Shown here in pieces: positions 18,808-28,073 of a DNA stretch of 64,000 nucleotides. Under the pieces are notes generated by a model. The model saw nothing but the letters and a program-made list of their open reading frames with translations, was not told where the DNA came from and searched no databases. Position 1 is the stretch's first letter, and each line of letters opens with the position of its first letter. Source of the stretch: Nostoc sp. TCL240-02 (GTDB lineage Bacteria > Cyanobacteriota > Cyanobacteriia > Cyanobacteriales > Nostocaceae); contig NZ_CP040094.1 in the NCBI RefSeq assembly GCF_013343235.1, positions 1,922,501-1,986,500 of the forward strand, in the 5' to 3' direction. Position numbers and translations under genes: made by a program.

Positions 18808-20010
18808 TTGACCATGACATTAGAAAAGCTTAAACAATTTCGCACAGATGTGTATACTATCCTCGGTAAAGCCAAAGATGCGTTATTTGAACCTATCCCA
18901 CTAATGCCAGATTGTAGTAATCTATTTTTTGGCAAGAGGTTGGGTGTATTAGTGATGGCTGGACGTTTTGAGGGATTGAGCGACCTAGAATGGAAGCTAT
19001 TTGAGGATATATTTCCTAAGCAGGCATCCAAACGTGGTAAAGGAATGCCTCATGCACCGTATCGCTATGTATTAAATAGTCTGTTATACATTCTAATAAC
19101 TGGATGTCGATGGTGTGACCTTCCACGAGGGGATATATGGGCATCGAAAAGCTCATCCCATCGATGGTTAAAGCGATGGCGTTTTGATGGGACATTTGAA
19201 TATATACAAGGACGTGTATTAGCGATCGCTAATGAGAAGGGGCTTATAAACTGGGACTTTGGAGCTGTTGACGGCTCTTTTTCCCCCGCTCAATGGCTAC
19301 GGTGTATACACAAGTCTGAAAATAGCTGAATAACACAGGTTTTACCCCACCCTAACCCTCCCCTTATAAAGCTACGGTGTACACACAAGTCTTGAAATCC
19401 CACCTAAAACTTGGTTTCGTTGCCTTAACCTTAAAATTAGCGGGATAAATGGAGTTTCTAGTCGTCCAAAATTTGGGTATTTACGAGGCTAAAAGGGTTG
19501 AAACCTTTGCGGACTATACTTGTGTGTACACCGTAGCGCTCAATGGGAGGAGGTGAAGAAGTTGCGTATGGAGGGAAAGGGAAAGGTGTTCTTATCCACA
19601 CACTTACCGAAGGTGGTGGAATAAACTAAAGCTAATTGCACTACCCCAGCCAATGGCAACGAGAAAGAACAAGTAATACCTCTACTCGATAAAGTTAAAC
19701 TTAAAACATTGAAACGTGGCAGACCACGTAAGCGAATCAAAGTACTAGCTGCTGATAAAGATTACGACTCGAAACAAAAACGCGCTGACCTGCGGAAACG
19801 AGGTATTCGTCCTCAAATCCCGAAACGAGTTTGGAAGACCAATCAAAATCTCTGTTCCTAGATTTCAGCAAGAGCGGTGTTTTGCTTGGTATCAGCGCAA
19901 ATACCGCCGTCTTGTTGTTAGATGGAAACGTCAAAAAGTTTACTTCGATGCATTCATTGACCTTGCTACAATCCACATCTGGATTAACAAAATATTATTA
20001 GTGGGATAGG
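18808..20010 (+). pseudogene. IS5-family transposase, broken by a MITE and frameshifts
   Basis: The first part (18808-19296) encodes the DUF4096 N-terminal domain of an IS5-family transposase (LSDLEWKLFEDIFPKQ, ITGCRWCDLPRG, RWKRWR-like segment, then the first catalytic aspartate in GAVDGSFSPA). It is then cut by a 240-bp MITE. After it, reading resumes (QWGGGEEVAYGGKGKG, later TLKRGRPRKRIKVLAADKDY with the second aspartate) but with further frameshifts and stops through about 20010. The catalytic domain is therefore not translatable. The spacing and order of the remaining blocks are those of a single gene. Confidence 0.8.
19297..19536. mobile_element. MITE with 18-bp ends and 10-bp target duplication
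   Basis: A 240-bp non-coding insertion inside the IS5 transposase gene. Ends are CTACGGTGTATACACAAG and its near-perfect complement CTTGTGTGTACACCGTAG. The flanks are an exact 10-bp direct repeat, CGCTCAATGG at 19287-19296 and 19537-19546. A second copy of the left end begins at 19372, so the element looks like a 165-bp unit (19372-19536) with an extra 75-bp left-end segment. It has no ORF and would need a transposase in trans. Confidence 0.85.
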
Positions 20011-20150
20011 TTCGAGTATGTCCAATCATTCTACCCAACAGTGCCAGAAATTGACAGTAGAGCTTGCCTATATTTCGCTCGTTAATTTCGATTCCACGTT
20101 CATTGAGTAAGTGTTGAATCTCAACTAACTGTCGATTCTCATGTTCATGT
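20011..20150 (-). pseudogene. Transposase/integrase-like remnant
   Basis: Minus-strand reading without a start gives ENRQLVEIQHLLNERGIEI then RNIGKLYCQFLALLG, resembling the region before the catalytic core of transposases found in multicopy cyanobacterial elements. It is about 45 codons long, has no start, and abuts the decayed IS5 gene. No function is expected. Confidence 0.4.
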
Positions 20151-20215
20151 TGTCAGCCAACAAATGCCAGGATATCCAAACCATAAGTACTGTGGGGCAA
20201 TCTATATGCTATATC

Positions 20216-20896
20216 CTAGCTAACTTTCAAAACGATATCTAAATCTAAAATAAGCTCATTCCGCTTTAAACCGAGTTTATCTATAACCTTCTCTCTTATT
20301 GAGCTATACAACTCTTCATTTAGAGCAGCACTATATAATACTGTTATAATCTTGCTATCAAGCATCGAAACAGAAAACTTTCCTGTAAACAATCTTTCCA
20401 CCTCTTGTTTTGTTTTGAGTATGATGCCCACAGTTGACATAACCGATAAGCTATTTACCACGCCCACCTGGACATTAATTATATGCAGGGAGTGAGTTAA
20501 TTTATCGTACAATTCAACCCTCATATCGTCATTTGGCAAGTCCCTGAAAGTATTGATCGTTTTTTTCACAAGAGATAGTTGATCATCAGTAATATTCTTC
20601 TCGAACACGCTGAATACAACATCCTCTAAGGTGAAAGTATTGTTATGAGGAGTATACTCATTAAACTGAAATACACGGCTTTGCCATGTTAGCTGTCCCA
20701 AAGTATCTGTATAGAATCCATACCACTTCTCGGTGTTGTCTATTCGTGAGTACTTCTTATCTGCCGCGAGCTGTGCTAGAAGAATTGAATTTAAAATATC
20801 GCACCGTTGCAGATATGGCACAGTCGAAGCGAATGATAATAGATTTCCCGCATTAACAAATCCAGCTTCTAGTAACACTTCGTTTTTGTAATTCAT
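20216..20896 (-). CDS. Unknown protein, paralogue of its neighbour
   Basis: A 226-residue soluble protein with no signal peptide or membrane segment and no motif I recognise. It is clearly a paralogue of the 254-residue protein encoded upstream: both share an N-terminal block (NAGNLLSF / NAGSLVSF; DILNSILLAQLAADKKYSR / DVLNSTLLAQLAATKKYDR; then WY-x2-Y around WYGFYTDTLGQLTWQ) and a C-terminal block (AALNEELYSSIREKVIDKLG / AVLNEDVYSRVRAEVIKKLG). The pair lies on the minus strand as a tandem with 177 bp between them, inside the accessory region. Function unknown; a toxin-like or contact-dependent role is possible but unsupported. Confidence 0.75.
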   Translation of the reverse strand: MNYKNEVLLEAGFVNAGNLLSFASTVPYLQRCDILNSILLAQLAADKKYSRIDNTEKWYGFYTDTLGQLTWQSRVFQFNEYTPHNNTFTLEDVVFSVFEKNITDDQLSLVKKTINTFRDLPNDDMRVELYDKLTHSLHIINVQVGVVNSLSVMSTVGIILKTKQEVERLFTGKFSVSMLDSKIITVLYSAALNEELYSSIREKVIDKLGLKRNELILDLDIVLKVS

Positions 20897-21073
20897 GAAT
20901 AATTCCTTCGCTAGAAAGGTGGTTATGCTGACGGCATTGACGCTTGTTAACCTCTAGTGGTGGAGGATCTGCTGAAATATGTGCAAAGACAGCGAGACAG
21001 AGATGTGCAGCGTTCTGCGCTAAACAAAGAAGCATACAGATACACGATCTCTGCCTGGCATTACACGATTAAG

Positions 21074-21838
21074 TTAAATCTCGATGTCTTTGATGTATTG
21101 GCTGGCCCTATCGCCTAATTTCTTGATAACCTCCGCCCTAACTCGGCTATAGACATCTTCATTTAGTACAGCCTTTTGAGAACTTTGAAAGAGTTTTGTA
21201 GAGACATTTGACCAACTAAACCACAAGAACCTTGTTACATGTTTGTCTGCCCTAAACTCTAAGGCAGACATTGCCATTACTAATTGCCCATCATCTTCAC
21301 CAACTGGGAGAACTTGAAAGGTTCCTAAATTTTCAGGAAAGCTTTGCTGCTCGAACAGAGTGAGAGATCCTTCGTTTTTAGGGTTATTTTTGAGTGCGTT
21401 AAGAGATGTCACTAATATATCCATCTCATTGCCAGTAGCTATAGCTTTTAGAATCTCGATAATAGCGTCCGCAACTAAGAAAGAGCTACCGGAAGGTGAA
21501 TACTCCCTATAGGCAAACGCAGGTACAACCCAACCGACTTGTGCGAGAACAGATGTATAAAATTCGTACCACTGCCTTGTCTGCTTAAAACGATCATATT
21601 TCTTAGTAGCGGCTAATTGCGCCAGCAACGTGGAGTTTAGTACATCACTTTTGTGCTCTTGTGTCAATCCTGATACAAATGAAACAAGGCTTCCAGCATT
21701 AGCAGCAGCACCTGGAGTATCGTTCTGGAAAGCAAGAGACTCTGAGCGAAAGACTTTAGGCAGTTTAGAATCGACTTCTGGAAGTTCAAGTTCCGAAATA
21801 TATTCTTTAATCCGGTCAACGACCTGTTGTTTACTCAT
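21074..21838 (-). CDS. Unknown protein, larger member of paralogous pair
   Basis: A 254-residue soluble protein, the upstream member of a tandem duplicated pair. The shared family core runs from about residue 45 (NAGSLVSFVSG, KSDVLNSTLLAQLAATKKYD, RQWYEFYTSVLAQVGWV) to the C-terminal NEDVYSRVRAEVIKKLGDRA. Between them are LEFRADKHVTRFLWFSW and a predicted beta-rich region. A 40-residue N-terminal extension (SKQQVVDRIKEYISELELPE) is missing from the shorter paralogue, which may be N-terminally trimmed. No catalytic motif is evident. I do not recognise the family. Confidence 0.75.
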   Translation of the reverse strand: MSKQQVVDRIKEYISELELPEVDSKLPKVFRSESLAFQNDTPGAAANAGSLVSFVSGLTQEHKSDVLNSTLLAQLAATKKYDRFKQTRQWYEFYTSVLAQVGWVVPAFAYREYSPSGSSFLVADAIIEILKAIATGNEMDILVTSLNALKNNPKNEGSLTLFEQQSFPENLGTFQVLPVGEDDGQLVMAMSALEFRADKHVTRFLWFSWSNVSTKLFQSSQKAVLNEDVYSRVRAEVIKKLGDRASQYIKDIEI

Positions 21839-22666
21839 TTTAATGTCTTATTACAAAGATTTGGCTTTGAACGTCATGAGGTAAATGCTATTGAGACACA
21901 CCCATAAATGTTTAAAAAACCAAACATCCTGTTGGATTTTAAATCATTTTGGATTAGAGATGATTGTGATAACTCATTGCCTAGAACCTCAGATAAAACC
22001 TAATTGAAGGAACAAAAAATACCGATTTTGTAACGGTTATAAAAAACTGAAAAATCGGCTATTTGTCTGATACTAAATATCTTTCATCTTTTGGTTATAC
22101 ACATCCATTATGATAAGTTTTAAGACTTATCCCTCTAACGAAAGTTAGAGAAAACTAAGATTTAATCTTCAACCAAAGTTAGAGAAAACCAAGCCAAAAG
22201 TGTAGTGTTGGGCTGTATCTAGCGAGACTGGAATTATGGGTAAAAACCAATGCCGCGCAATAAAGGTGAATGGTCGCACTTACTCTAAACCCTTTTCCTA
22301 CAAGGGTTTAGAGCTTTATATTCTTTGCTGTTTCTTAATTACTGCTAATTGACTCTTACTACCTTCCAGGCTGACTGATTGCCAATCCAATAACAGGAAA
22401 ACATGGACTGTTATTAACTATAAGATTACTGCAACTGCGGAGTATCACGAAGTTCTGACTATTGAAATAGATATGTAGGTGGATGCCTAAGCCAGGAAGT
22501 CACCTACAAGCAGCATAAGCACCGTGTCCAATTAAAAGCGGCTACTTTTTGGCATTCAGCCGCAGATTAACCCAACAAGAGCGATCGCTGCTTGGGCGGA
22601 AAACATATTTATCAATTTATATAAATTAAACTGTTCAGTTTGCCCTTGGTTGCAGCTACTTTCACA
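21839..22666. other. Gene-poor stretch with hairpin at 22283-22313
   Basis: No convincing gene in about 830 bp. Around 22130-22190 a short direct repeat (AAAGTTAGAGAAAA, two or three copies) occurs. At 22283-22313 a perfect 12-bp stem (CTCTAAACCCTT / AAGGGTTTAGAG) with a 7-nt loop could be a terminator-like structure or palindromic repeat; it is not followed by a strong U-tract. Confidence 0.5.
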
Positions 22667-23077
22667 CTACCCCGGGTTGCCTTGCGTGTCGTTACATCCG
22701 CCACGGCCCCAACGAATCCCGCCAAATCCGTTGCCAGTGCCGTCGATCTTCTCCATAAAAGTTGTACCCGAGATCCGTAGCTTGAGCGTTCCATGCCCCC
22801 ACGGTTGTCCGCGAACGTCGGCCCACTCCCCATCAATGATATTGCCGTTTCGCGTACCTTTGAACACGTTCGTCCAGGAACGACCGTCGTCACCGCTCAT
22901 TCCGACCCACCAAATGGTACTGCCGATGGCATGAAGGTGGTATGTGCCCCCATCATTCGCCTTCCAAACTCCGCTAACATACTTCGGCGAGGCACATTGC
23001 GCGTGTATAGGCGCTGCGGACGCAGCAAGCATCACAAGACCTGCCAATGCGATGCTTGTTGGAACAAAGTTTTTCAT
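22667..23077 (-). CDS. Small secreted protein of unknown function
   Basis: A 136-residue protein starting MKNFVPTSIALAGLVMLAAS, a Sec signal peptide with probable cleavage after IHAQ or nearby, followed by a compact domain rich in Gly, Trp and Thr (GVWKANDGGTYHLHAIGST, IWWVGMSGDDGRSW, GEWADVRGQPWGHGTLKL). It contains paired cysteines at the two ends that could form a disulfide. The start is supported by a strong AGGGAGG ribosome site 7 nt before the ATG, which rules out the longer reading from 23101. Base composition is more GC-rich than the neighbours, hinting at transfer. The domain looks like a lipocalin-like beta protein, but I cannot name a family. Confidence 0.75.
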   Translation of the reverse strand: MKNFVPTSIALAGLVMLAASAAPIHAQCASPKYVSGVWKANDGGTYHLHAIGSTIWWVGMSGDDGRSWTNVFKGTRNGNIIDGEWADVRGQPWGHGTLKLRISGTTFMEKIDGTGNGFGGIRWGRGGCNDTQGNPG

Positions 23078-23705
23078 ACGAACCTCCCTGCTGAAATGCA
23101 CATGTTACGAAGCTCCCTTCCATTGAAGAGAGCGAAAGAATCGCGTTTTAACAACAAAGTACGTTCGAGTACCGCTTATACTTGAACCATACGTCGCCAT
23201 CTCTCAGAATTGCTGCTCATGTACTGCCTTTCCCCGCCCAACTATTTCTTATACAGGAAGTTTCCGTATAATCACCCTTTATGGTAAGATTATATAGAAT
23301 TTTTCCGACATCGAAACTGCGAGTGCATAAAATGAAAGAGCCATTACGTGTAATTACTGCCTATATATATTGATCTAACGCGATCGCTTTTTTGGCATTG
23401 AGCCGACAACCTTGTAATTTGGGTTTCTTGAGAGAATGTACTCTACTAATAACAAATAAGCCTGCCTTGAGATCACAACAGACACTAGATAAGTTTGTAA
23501 TTAATTTAGCTTTACATTACTGAGATAAAAAGACCGTGTAAAAGTGGTCAATTTCCAGCTACAAATGTATTTTTGTAATTAATTACATTTGTATTAATAC
23601 TATTTTGTGCATTTGTAAATTTGTAATTTAGGGATTAAGCTTGGTATTGTTAGTTTCTGGAATTTGTCATAACCTAATGAATTACATTTTTACAAAAACA
23701 CATTT
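23078..23705. promoter_or_regulatory. AT-rich region with ATTACA-type repeats, possible partition site
   Basis: No gene. From about 23490 to 23705 the motif TTGTAATT/AATTACA and close variants recurs many times on both strands, including the palindrome TTGTAATTAATTACA. The same ATTACA/TTACAT motif recurs just after the partner gene at 25549-25610. Because the adjacent genes are ParA and a ribbon-helix-helix protein, these repeats are a candidate centromere-like site and autoregulatory operator. This is inference from position and repetition. Confidence 0.5.
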
Positions 23706-24355
23706 ATGAAAATTGCAGTTTTGAACCAGAAGGGGGCAGTGGCAAGACCACAGTATCTATCCATTTGGCTCATGCTTTTTCTATGAGAGGGTATCGAGTA
23801 TTACTAGTTGATACTGACCCTCAAGGCTCAACCCGTGACTGGGCAGCAGCACGTAATGGTGAGGCTCCATTTAGCGTTATTGGTTTGGATCGTCCTATCT
23901 TGCACAAAGAATTGCCCAAACTAGCGCAGGGGTATGATTTTGTTTTCATTGATGGTGCGCCAAGAGTTTCTGACTTAACCAGATCAGCAATCATGGCAGT
24001 GGATTTTGTGCTGGTTCCTGTGCAACTATCTCCTTTGGATGTGTGGGCAGTGCATGAGGTAGTAGAACTGGTACAAGAGGCCACTATATATAAGCCAGAC
24101 CTAACAGCAGCATTTCTAATCAACAGAAAGATAGTGAACACTGCTCTTGGGCGAGAAGTAACTGAAGTTTTAGGAGAATACCCCTTTCCAGTCCTAAAAG
24201 CACAGATAAGTCAAAGGGTAGCATTTGCTGAGTGTTTGAACATTGGGAGTACTGTTTTGGAGGCTGCCCCGAAAAGTGCTGCCAGCGATGAAGTACGAGC
24301 TGTTGTTGAGGAAATATTAGAAGCAAGAGAGGAAACGAATCATGGCAGAAGTTAA
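23706..24355 (+). pseudogene. parA: ParA-family partition ATPase with frameshift in the P-loop
   Basis: The reading starts [10 protein letters not shown] at 23706 and should continue into the Walker A motif KGGxGKTT, but the run after AAG has five G where six are needed (23732-23736), shifting the frame. From 23765 the correct frame runs on: [19 protein letters not shown] (Walker A' region), DFVFIDGAP (Walker B) and the C-terminal helices, ending EETNHGRS. Total restored length is about 216 residues, typical of short plasmid ParA proteins. Either the gene is dead or this is a homopolymer error. It overlaps the ribbon-helix-helix gene by 14 bp, a classic partition operon. Confidence 0.8.
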
Positions 24356-24378
24356 AAAATCACAAAAACTAAGCTTGA

Positions 24379-25304
24379 GAGCTGATTCGTAAAGAAAATC
24401 TAAAGAAAACTGAATCCGGTTTTGTTCAGGTTATAGGCTAAGTCGAGTGTAATTTATGTTGTAGTCGATGAGCCGTCTACCTGCGATTGAAAATCCACAG
24501 CGTAAACCCTACCCAAGTGATTTAAGCGATGCCGAATGGTTAATTATCAAGCCCTTTCTACCAAAACCTAAAGGGTTTGGGCATCCTGTAGAAGTAGATT
24601 TACGAGAAATTTTGAATGCTATTTTCTATGTGCAACGTACCGGGTGTCAGTGGGAAATGCTACCCCATGATCTTCCACCTTACACAACAGTATACGGCTA
24701 CTTTCAGAAATGGCAGCGCAAAGGAATATGGCAGAAAATTCACGACCAAGTGCGCCATCAACTGCGACAAGATTTGGGCAGAGACGAACACTCTAGCGTT
24801 GCGATCGCCGATTCTCAGTCAGTGAAGACAACGGAAAAAAAGGGGAAGTCTACGGTTTCGATGGTGGTAAGAAAGTTAAAGGCCGTAAGCGACATATAGT
24901 TGTGGATTCTCAAGGTTTGTTGATTGGCGTTTTAGTGACTGAAGCTAATGCGTCGGAACGTTTGGGGGCTGTGGTTGTACTCCATGAATCGGCTCAGGAA
25001 TTGTCTAAATTGGAAGTTGTTTGGGTAGATCAAGGCTATTCTGGTGAAAACTTTGCTCAAGCTGTCAAGCAAGTTTGCGGAGAACAGGTTCGTGTTGAGG
25101 TGATTGAGAGAATATCGAAAACATTTGAACGATTACCCAAGCGGTGGATTGTGGAAAGGACATTCGGCTGGCTCAATCGATTTCGGCGTTTGAGCAAGGA
25201 TTATGAGTTGTACACAGAGATCAGTGAAGCCATGATTTACGGCTCATTGATTCGTCTGATGGTAAAACGAATGGCAGCTTAATCTTTTGTTTACGAATCA
25301 GCTC
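24379..25304 (+). mobile_element. IS5-family element (IS427-like) in the RHH gene
   Basis: A complete 926-bp element. Ends are GAGCTGATTCGTAAAGAAAA and the complement of TTTTGTTTACGAATCAGCTC (one mismatch), flanked by TGA on both sides (24376-24378 and 25305-25307), a 3-bp duplication of the TNA type used by IS427-like members of IS5. It carries one transposase in two overlapping frames. A degraded copy of the right end lies at 46669-46725. Confidence 0.88.
24468..25282 (+). CDS. IS5-family transposase, two frames joined by -1 frameshift
   Basis: The first frame (24468-24899) encodes the DUF4096 N-terminal domain (YPSDLSDAEWLIIKPFLP, RTGCQWEMLPHDLP, then the first aspartate in AIADSQSVKTT). 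The second (to 25282) continues GEVYGFDGGKKVKGRKRHI, then WVDQGYSG (second Asp) and RWIVERTFGWLNRFRRL (Glu), completing the DDE triad. They meet at the canonical slippery heptamer A AAA AAG at 24836-24842, and a -1 shift there joins them without gaps. The element is therefore probably active. Confidence 0.85.
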
Positions 25305-25546
25305 TGAGGCCAGGTGTTCAGAAAACGCCTGTAAAAGATGAAGCAGCAGCGTGGGTGGAAAGTCGTAATGGTGCTGAAACGCCTAGTACTACAGGGACAG
25401 AAGAAGTTAACAACGGCAAAAGCAAGCTAGTTACTTTTGAAGTCACTGAAGCCCAGCACCAGGAGATTAAAATCCGTGCTACCAAAAAAGGCATCACCAT
25501 TAAGGAATATATGATTGCTCTAGTTGAGGAGGAGCTAAAAAGCTAA

Positions 25547-25648
25547 TGCAATAAATTACATTATTACACTTGTATTTATTTACATAATTACATTATTACA
25601 TCTGTTTGGAGATTTCAGACGCAGTTGGCTCTTATTGGGGTTTGAGTT
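25547..25648. promoter_or_regulatory. ATTACA repeats downstream of partition operon
   Basis: About 60 bp of repeated TTACATTATTACA-type sequence follows the ribbon-helix-helix gene and precedes the DUF1016 gene, matching the repeat type upstream of parA. A candidate second binding array for the partition protein. Confidence 0.4.
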
Positions 25649-25928
25649 ATGAGTGATTTAACGGTTAATGATGGTTCATATCAGCAGTTGTTAGATCGCA
25701 TTGGTGAGTGTTTGGCGTTGGGGCGACAACGGGCTTTTGAGCAGGTTAATTCAGTTTTAGTAGAAACTTACTGGCAGATTGGGCGTTATATTGTCGAGTT
25801 TGAGCAAGCGGGCAAGGAACGGGCAGAATATGGCAGTAAGTTGTTACAGATGCTTTCACGAGATTTGAAAGCGGCGTATGGTAAGGGGTTTAGCCGTTCT
25901 AATTTGCAGTATATGCGTCTGTTTTATT

Positions 25929-27064
25929 AGACTTGTCCGAAATATTAACTTAGGAAAAGAAAAATGGTAAAACGTTAAATTGAGCGTCTACCATTTTTCG
26001 ATATTAGTTATGGTTTTTGATTATATCCAGAAATATCCCCACCGAACAAAACAAATTTTAGGGATTAGTTACGAACAGTTACAATCACTGTTGAATTGCG
26101 CGATAAAGCGTCACCAAGAGATTAAAACAAAACTCCAGAGTCGAAAAATAAGAATAAATGCGGCTGGTGGTGGACGCAAAGAATTGTTATCAACCGGAGA
26201 ACAAGTATGTTTATGCCTATTTTATCTCAGACAGATGCCAACTTTTCTTGTATTAGGAATGTTATTTGGGGTATCGAAGACAGAAGCAAACGATACTTTT
26301 CATTATTGGATACCAATTTTGAGAGATATTTTACCCTCAAGTTTATTAGAGCAAGTCTCAAATAGTGAAAGTGAATTACTTGTTGTTCAGGAAGTATTAA
26401 CCAATTTTAGGCTATTAGTCGATAGTCTATAACAGCCTATATATAGGCATTCCAACCAAAAAGAACAACAAAAATATTTTTCTGGCAAAAAGAAACAACA
26501 TACATTAAAAAGTCTAATGGTTGGAATACCAGAAGTAAGGATATTGTGGAGGTAGAGGTGGGGGTTCCTGGGCCAACAGCAGATATAAAATTGTTTCGTC
26601 AATCTCAGCCAAAATTTGATACATCTCAACCTTTTTCAGGTGATAAAGGATTTCAAGGTGGCGAAAACATCACTACGCCTCATAAAAGAAAACCGAAACG
26701 AGAACTGACTCAACAGCAAAAAGATGAAAACAAAGCTTTGTCCAGTAATCGGATATTTATTGAGCATTTAATCTGCTTGCTCAAAATATTCCGGATTTCC
26801 TCACACAGGTTTCGGTTAAATCTTGAGACTTATGAGCAGATTATATTAACAGTTTGTGGGTTAGTTAGGCTAAGAATCGGCAGCTTAATTTTGCCAAGTT
26901 AGCTACTAAGAATAGCCAGAAAAATATCAAAAAAGTGAGTTATTTTTTATGCCTCTAAACTAACAGTAACTATCTCAAAGTATTATTACTGCGTTTTTAC
27001 GCAAATATCAAAGTTTTGCCTCAAAGCTTTGAACAGTCTGGCTTTGGAGTTTTCGGACAAGTCT
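25929..27064 (+). mobile_element. IS5-family element (IS1031/ISL2-like) in DUF1016 gene
   Basis: A 1136-bp element with 14-bp perfect terminal repeats AGACTTGTCCGAAA / TTTCGGACAAGTCT, flanked by ATT on each side (25926-25928, 27065-27067). The boundaries are confirmed because excision restores the host gene in frame. Its transposase is inactive. Confidence 0.88.
26010..26902 (+). pseudogene. IS5-family transposase with internal stop and frameshift
   Basis: The helix-turn-helix N-terminal part (MVFDYIQKYPHRTKQILGI, VCLCLFYLRQMPTFLVLGML, VSKTEANDTFHYW) runs to LLVDSL, where TAA stands in place of a sense codon at about 26430. Reading continues QPIYRHSNQKEQQKYFSGKK up to a frameshift around 26541, then the catalytic end resumes (VGVPGPTADIKLFRQSQ, GDKGFQGGENITTPHKRK, IEHLICLLKIFRI). 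It is a dead copy of the type also seen at 42300-43451. Confidence 0.8.
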
Positions 27065-28073
27065 ATTTGAACTATGAGAATTGCCAAACACTGTCTGGCA
27101 AATTGAGTTGGTCGCACTATACGGAGCTTTTAGCTATTTCCGATGATTTGGCGCGGTCATTTTATGAGCAGCAGTGCATCCAAGATCGCTGGAGTGTGCG
27201 GGAGTTGAAACGCCAGAAGGATTCGGCTTTGTTTGAGCGGGTGGCGTTGAGTAAGGATCGGGCGGAGATTTTGACACTGGCTAAGGATGGGCAACGGATC
27301 GAGTCGGCGCGGGATGTGGTCAAAGATCCTTATGTGTTCGAGTTTTTGGATTTACCAGACCGTAATTATCGTGAGAGTGAGTTAGAAAATCGTTTAATTG
27401 CTGAGTTGGAGAAGTTTCTACTTGAGTTGGGCAAGGGGTTTGCATTTATTGGGCAGCAATACCGAATTACGTTAAACAACACGCATTTTTTTGTGGATTT
27501 GGTGTTTTATCATCGCATTCTCAAGTGTTTTGTCTTAATCGATCTGAAGACGCAAGCGGTGAGTCATCAGAATATTGGACAGATGAATATGTATCTAAAT
27601 TATTTTCGCGCTGAGGAGAATATGAAGGATGACAACGAGCCGATAGGGATTGTGTTGGCGCCAGATAAGGATGAGATTTTAGTTGAGTATGCGACGGGTG
27701 GTATTTCTAATCAGCTTTTTGTATCGAGATATCAACTTTATTTGCCAGATCCGGAGGTTTTAAAGCAGGAGTTAAGGCGGCTTTTGGAGGTAAATGATGG
27801 CTGATGTTCCCTGCCCCCTCTCAAGAGATGTCGCCAAACTACACATTTACCGACATCTCAGAGCGTAGGATAATGAGAAAACCCGCCACAGGGACGGGCT
27901 GAGGTGTTTGATAGTGGGGTAACAGAATTTTCCACACTATGTATAATTGATCAATTTTTCATTAAATCTCTTAAGTGTCTTAACTGTCCTTGTGTCCCAT
28001 TTTTCTTAGTGATAAGTTAAAAAAAATTGTTGAAGACAGAAGACTCCTTGAAAATGGAAGAGAAGACTACAGT

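Larger units (their letters stand above)
24342..25546 (+). pseudogene. Ribbon-helix-helix partition partner, interrupted by an IS
   Basis: The gene begins [12 protein letters not shown] at 24342, inside the 3' end of parA, is cut at 24378 by the IS, and resumes at 25308. Removing 24379-25304 plus one copy of the TGA target duplication restores a single 91-codon frame (276 nt including stop): the N-terminal basic leader, a polar linker, then VTFEVTEAQHQEIKIRATKK, the ribbon and first helix of a ribbon-helix-helix DNA-binding fold. In ParA operons such proteins act as ParB-like centromere binders. The interrupted gene cannot make the full protein. Confidence 0.75.
25649..27804 (+). pseudogene. 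DUF1016 / YhcG-type PD-(D/E)XK nuclease, split by an IS
   Basis: The N-terminal domain (25649-25928; YQQLLDRIGECLALGRQRAF, VETYWQIGRYIVEFEQ) is cut after MRLFY. The rest resumes at 27065 (LNYENCQTLSGKLSWSHYTE), passes FVDLVFYHRILKCFVLIDLK (the PD-(D/E)XK core: D, then D-x-K) and ends LRRLLEVNDG. Excising 25929-27064 with one copy of the ATT duplication restores 338 codons in frame, the usual DUF1016 length. Such proteins are widespread putative nucleases near restriction or mobile loci. The first codons of the downstream open frame (27016-27064) belong to the IS end, not to this gene. Confidence 0.85.

Noticed and set aside
26400..26560. Programmed frameshift in the IS at 25929
   Set aside because: There is an in-frame TAA and a separate shift without a slippery heptamer, so it is a pseudogene.
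27016..27064. A start codon for a separate DUF1016 C-terminal gene
   Set aside because: These codons lie inside the right end of the IS; the real host gene resumes at 27065.
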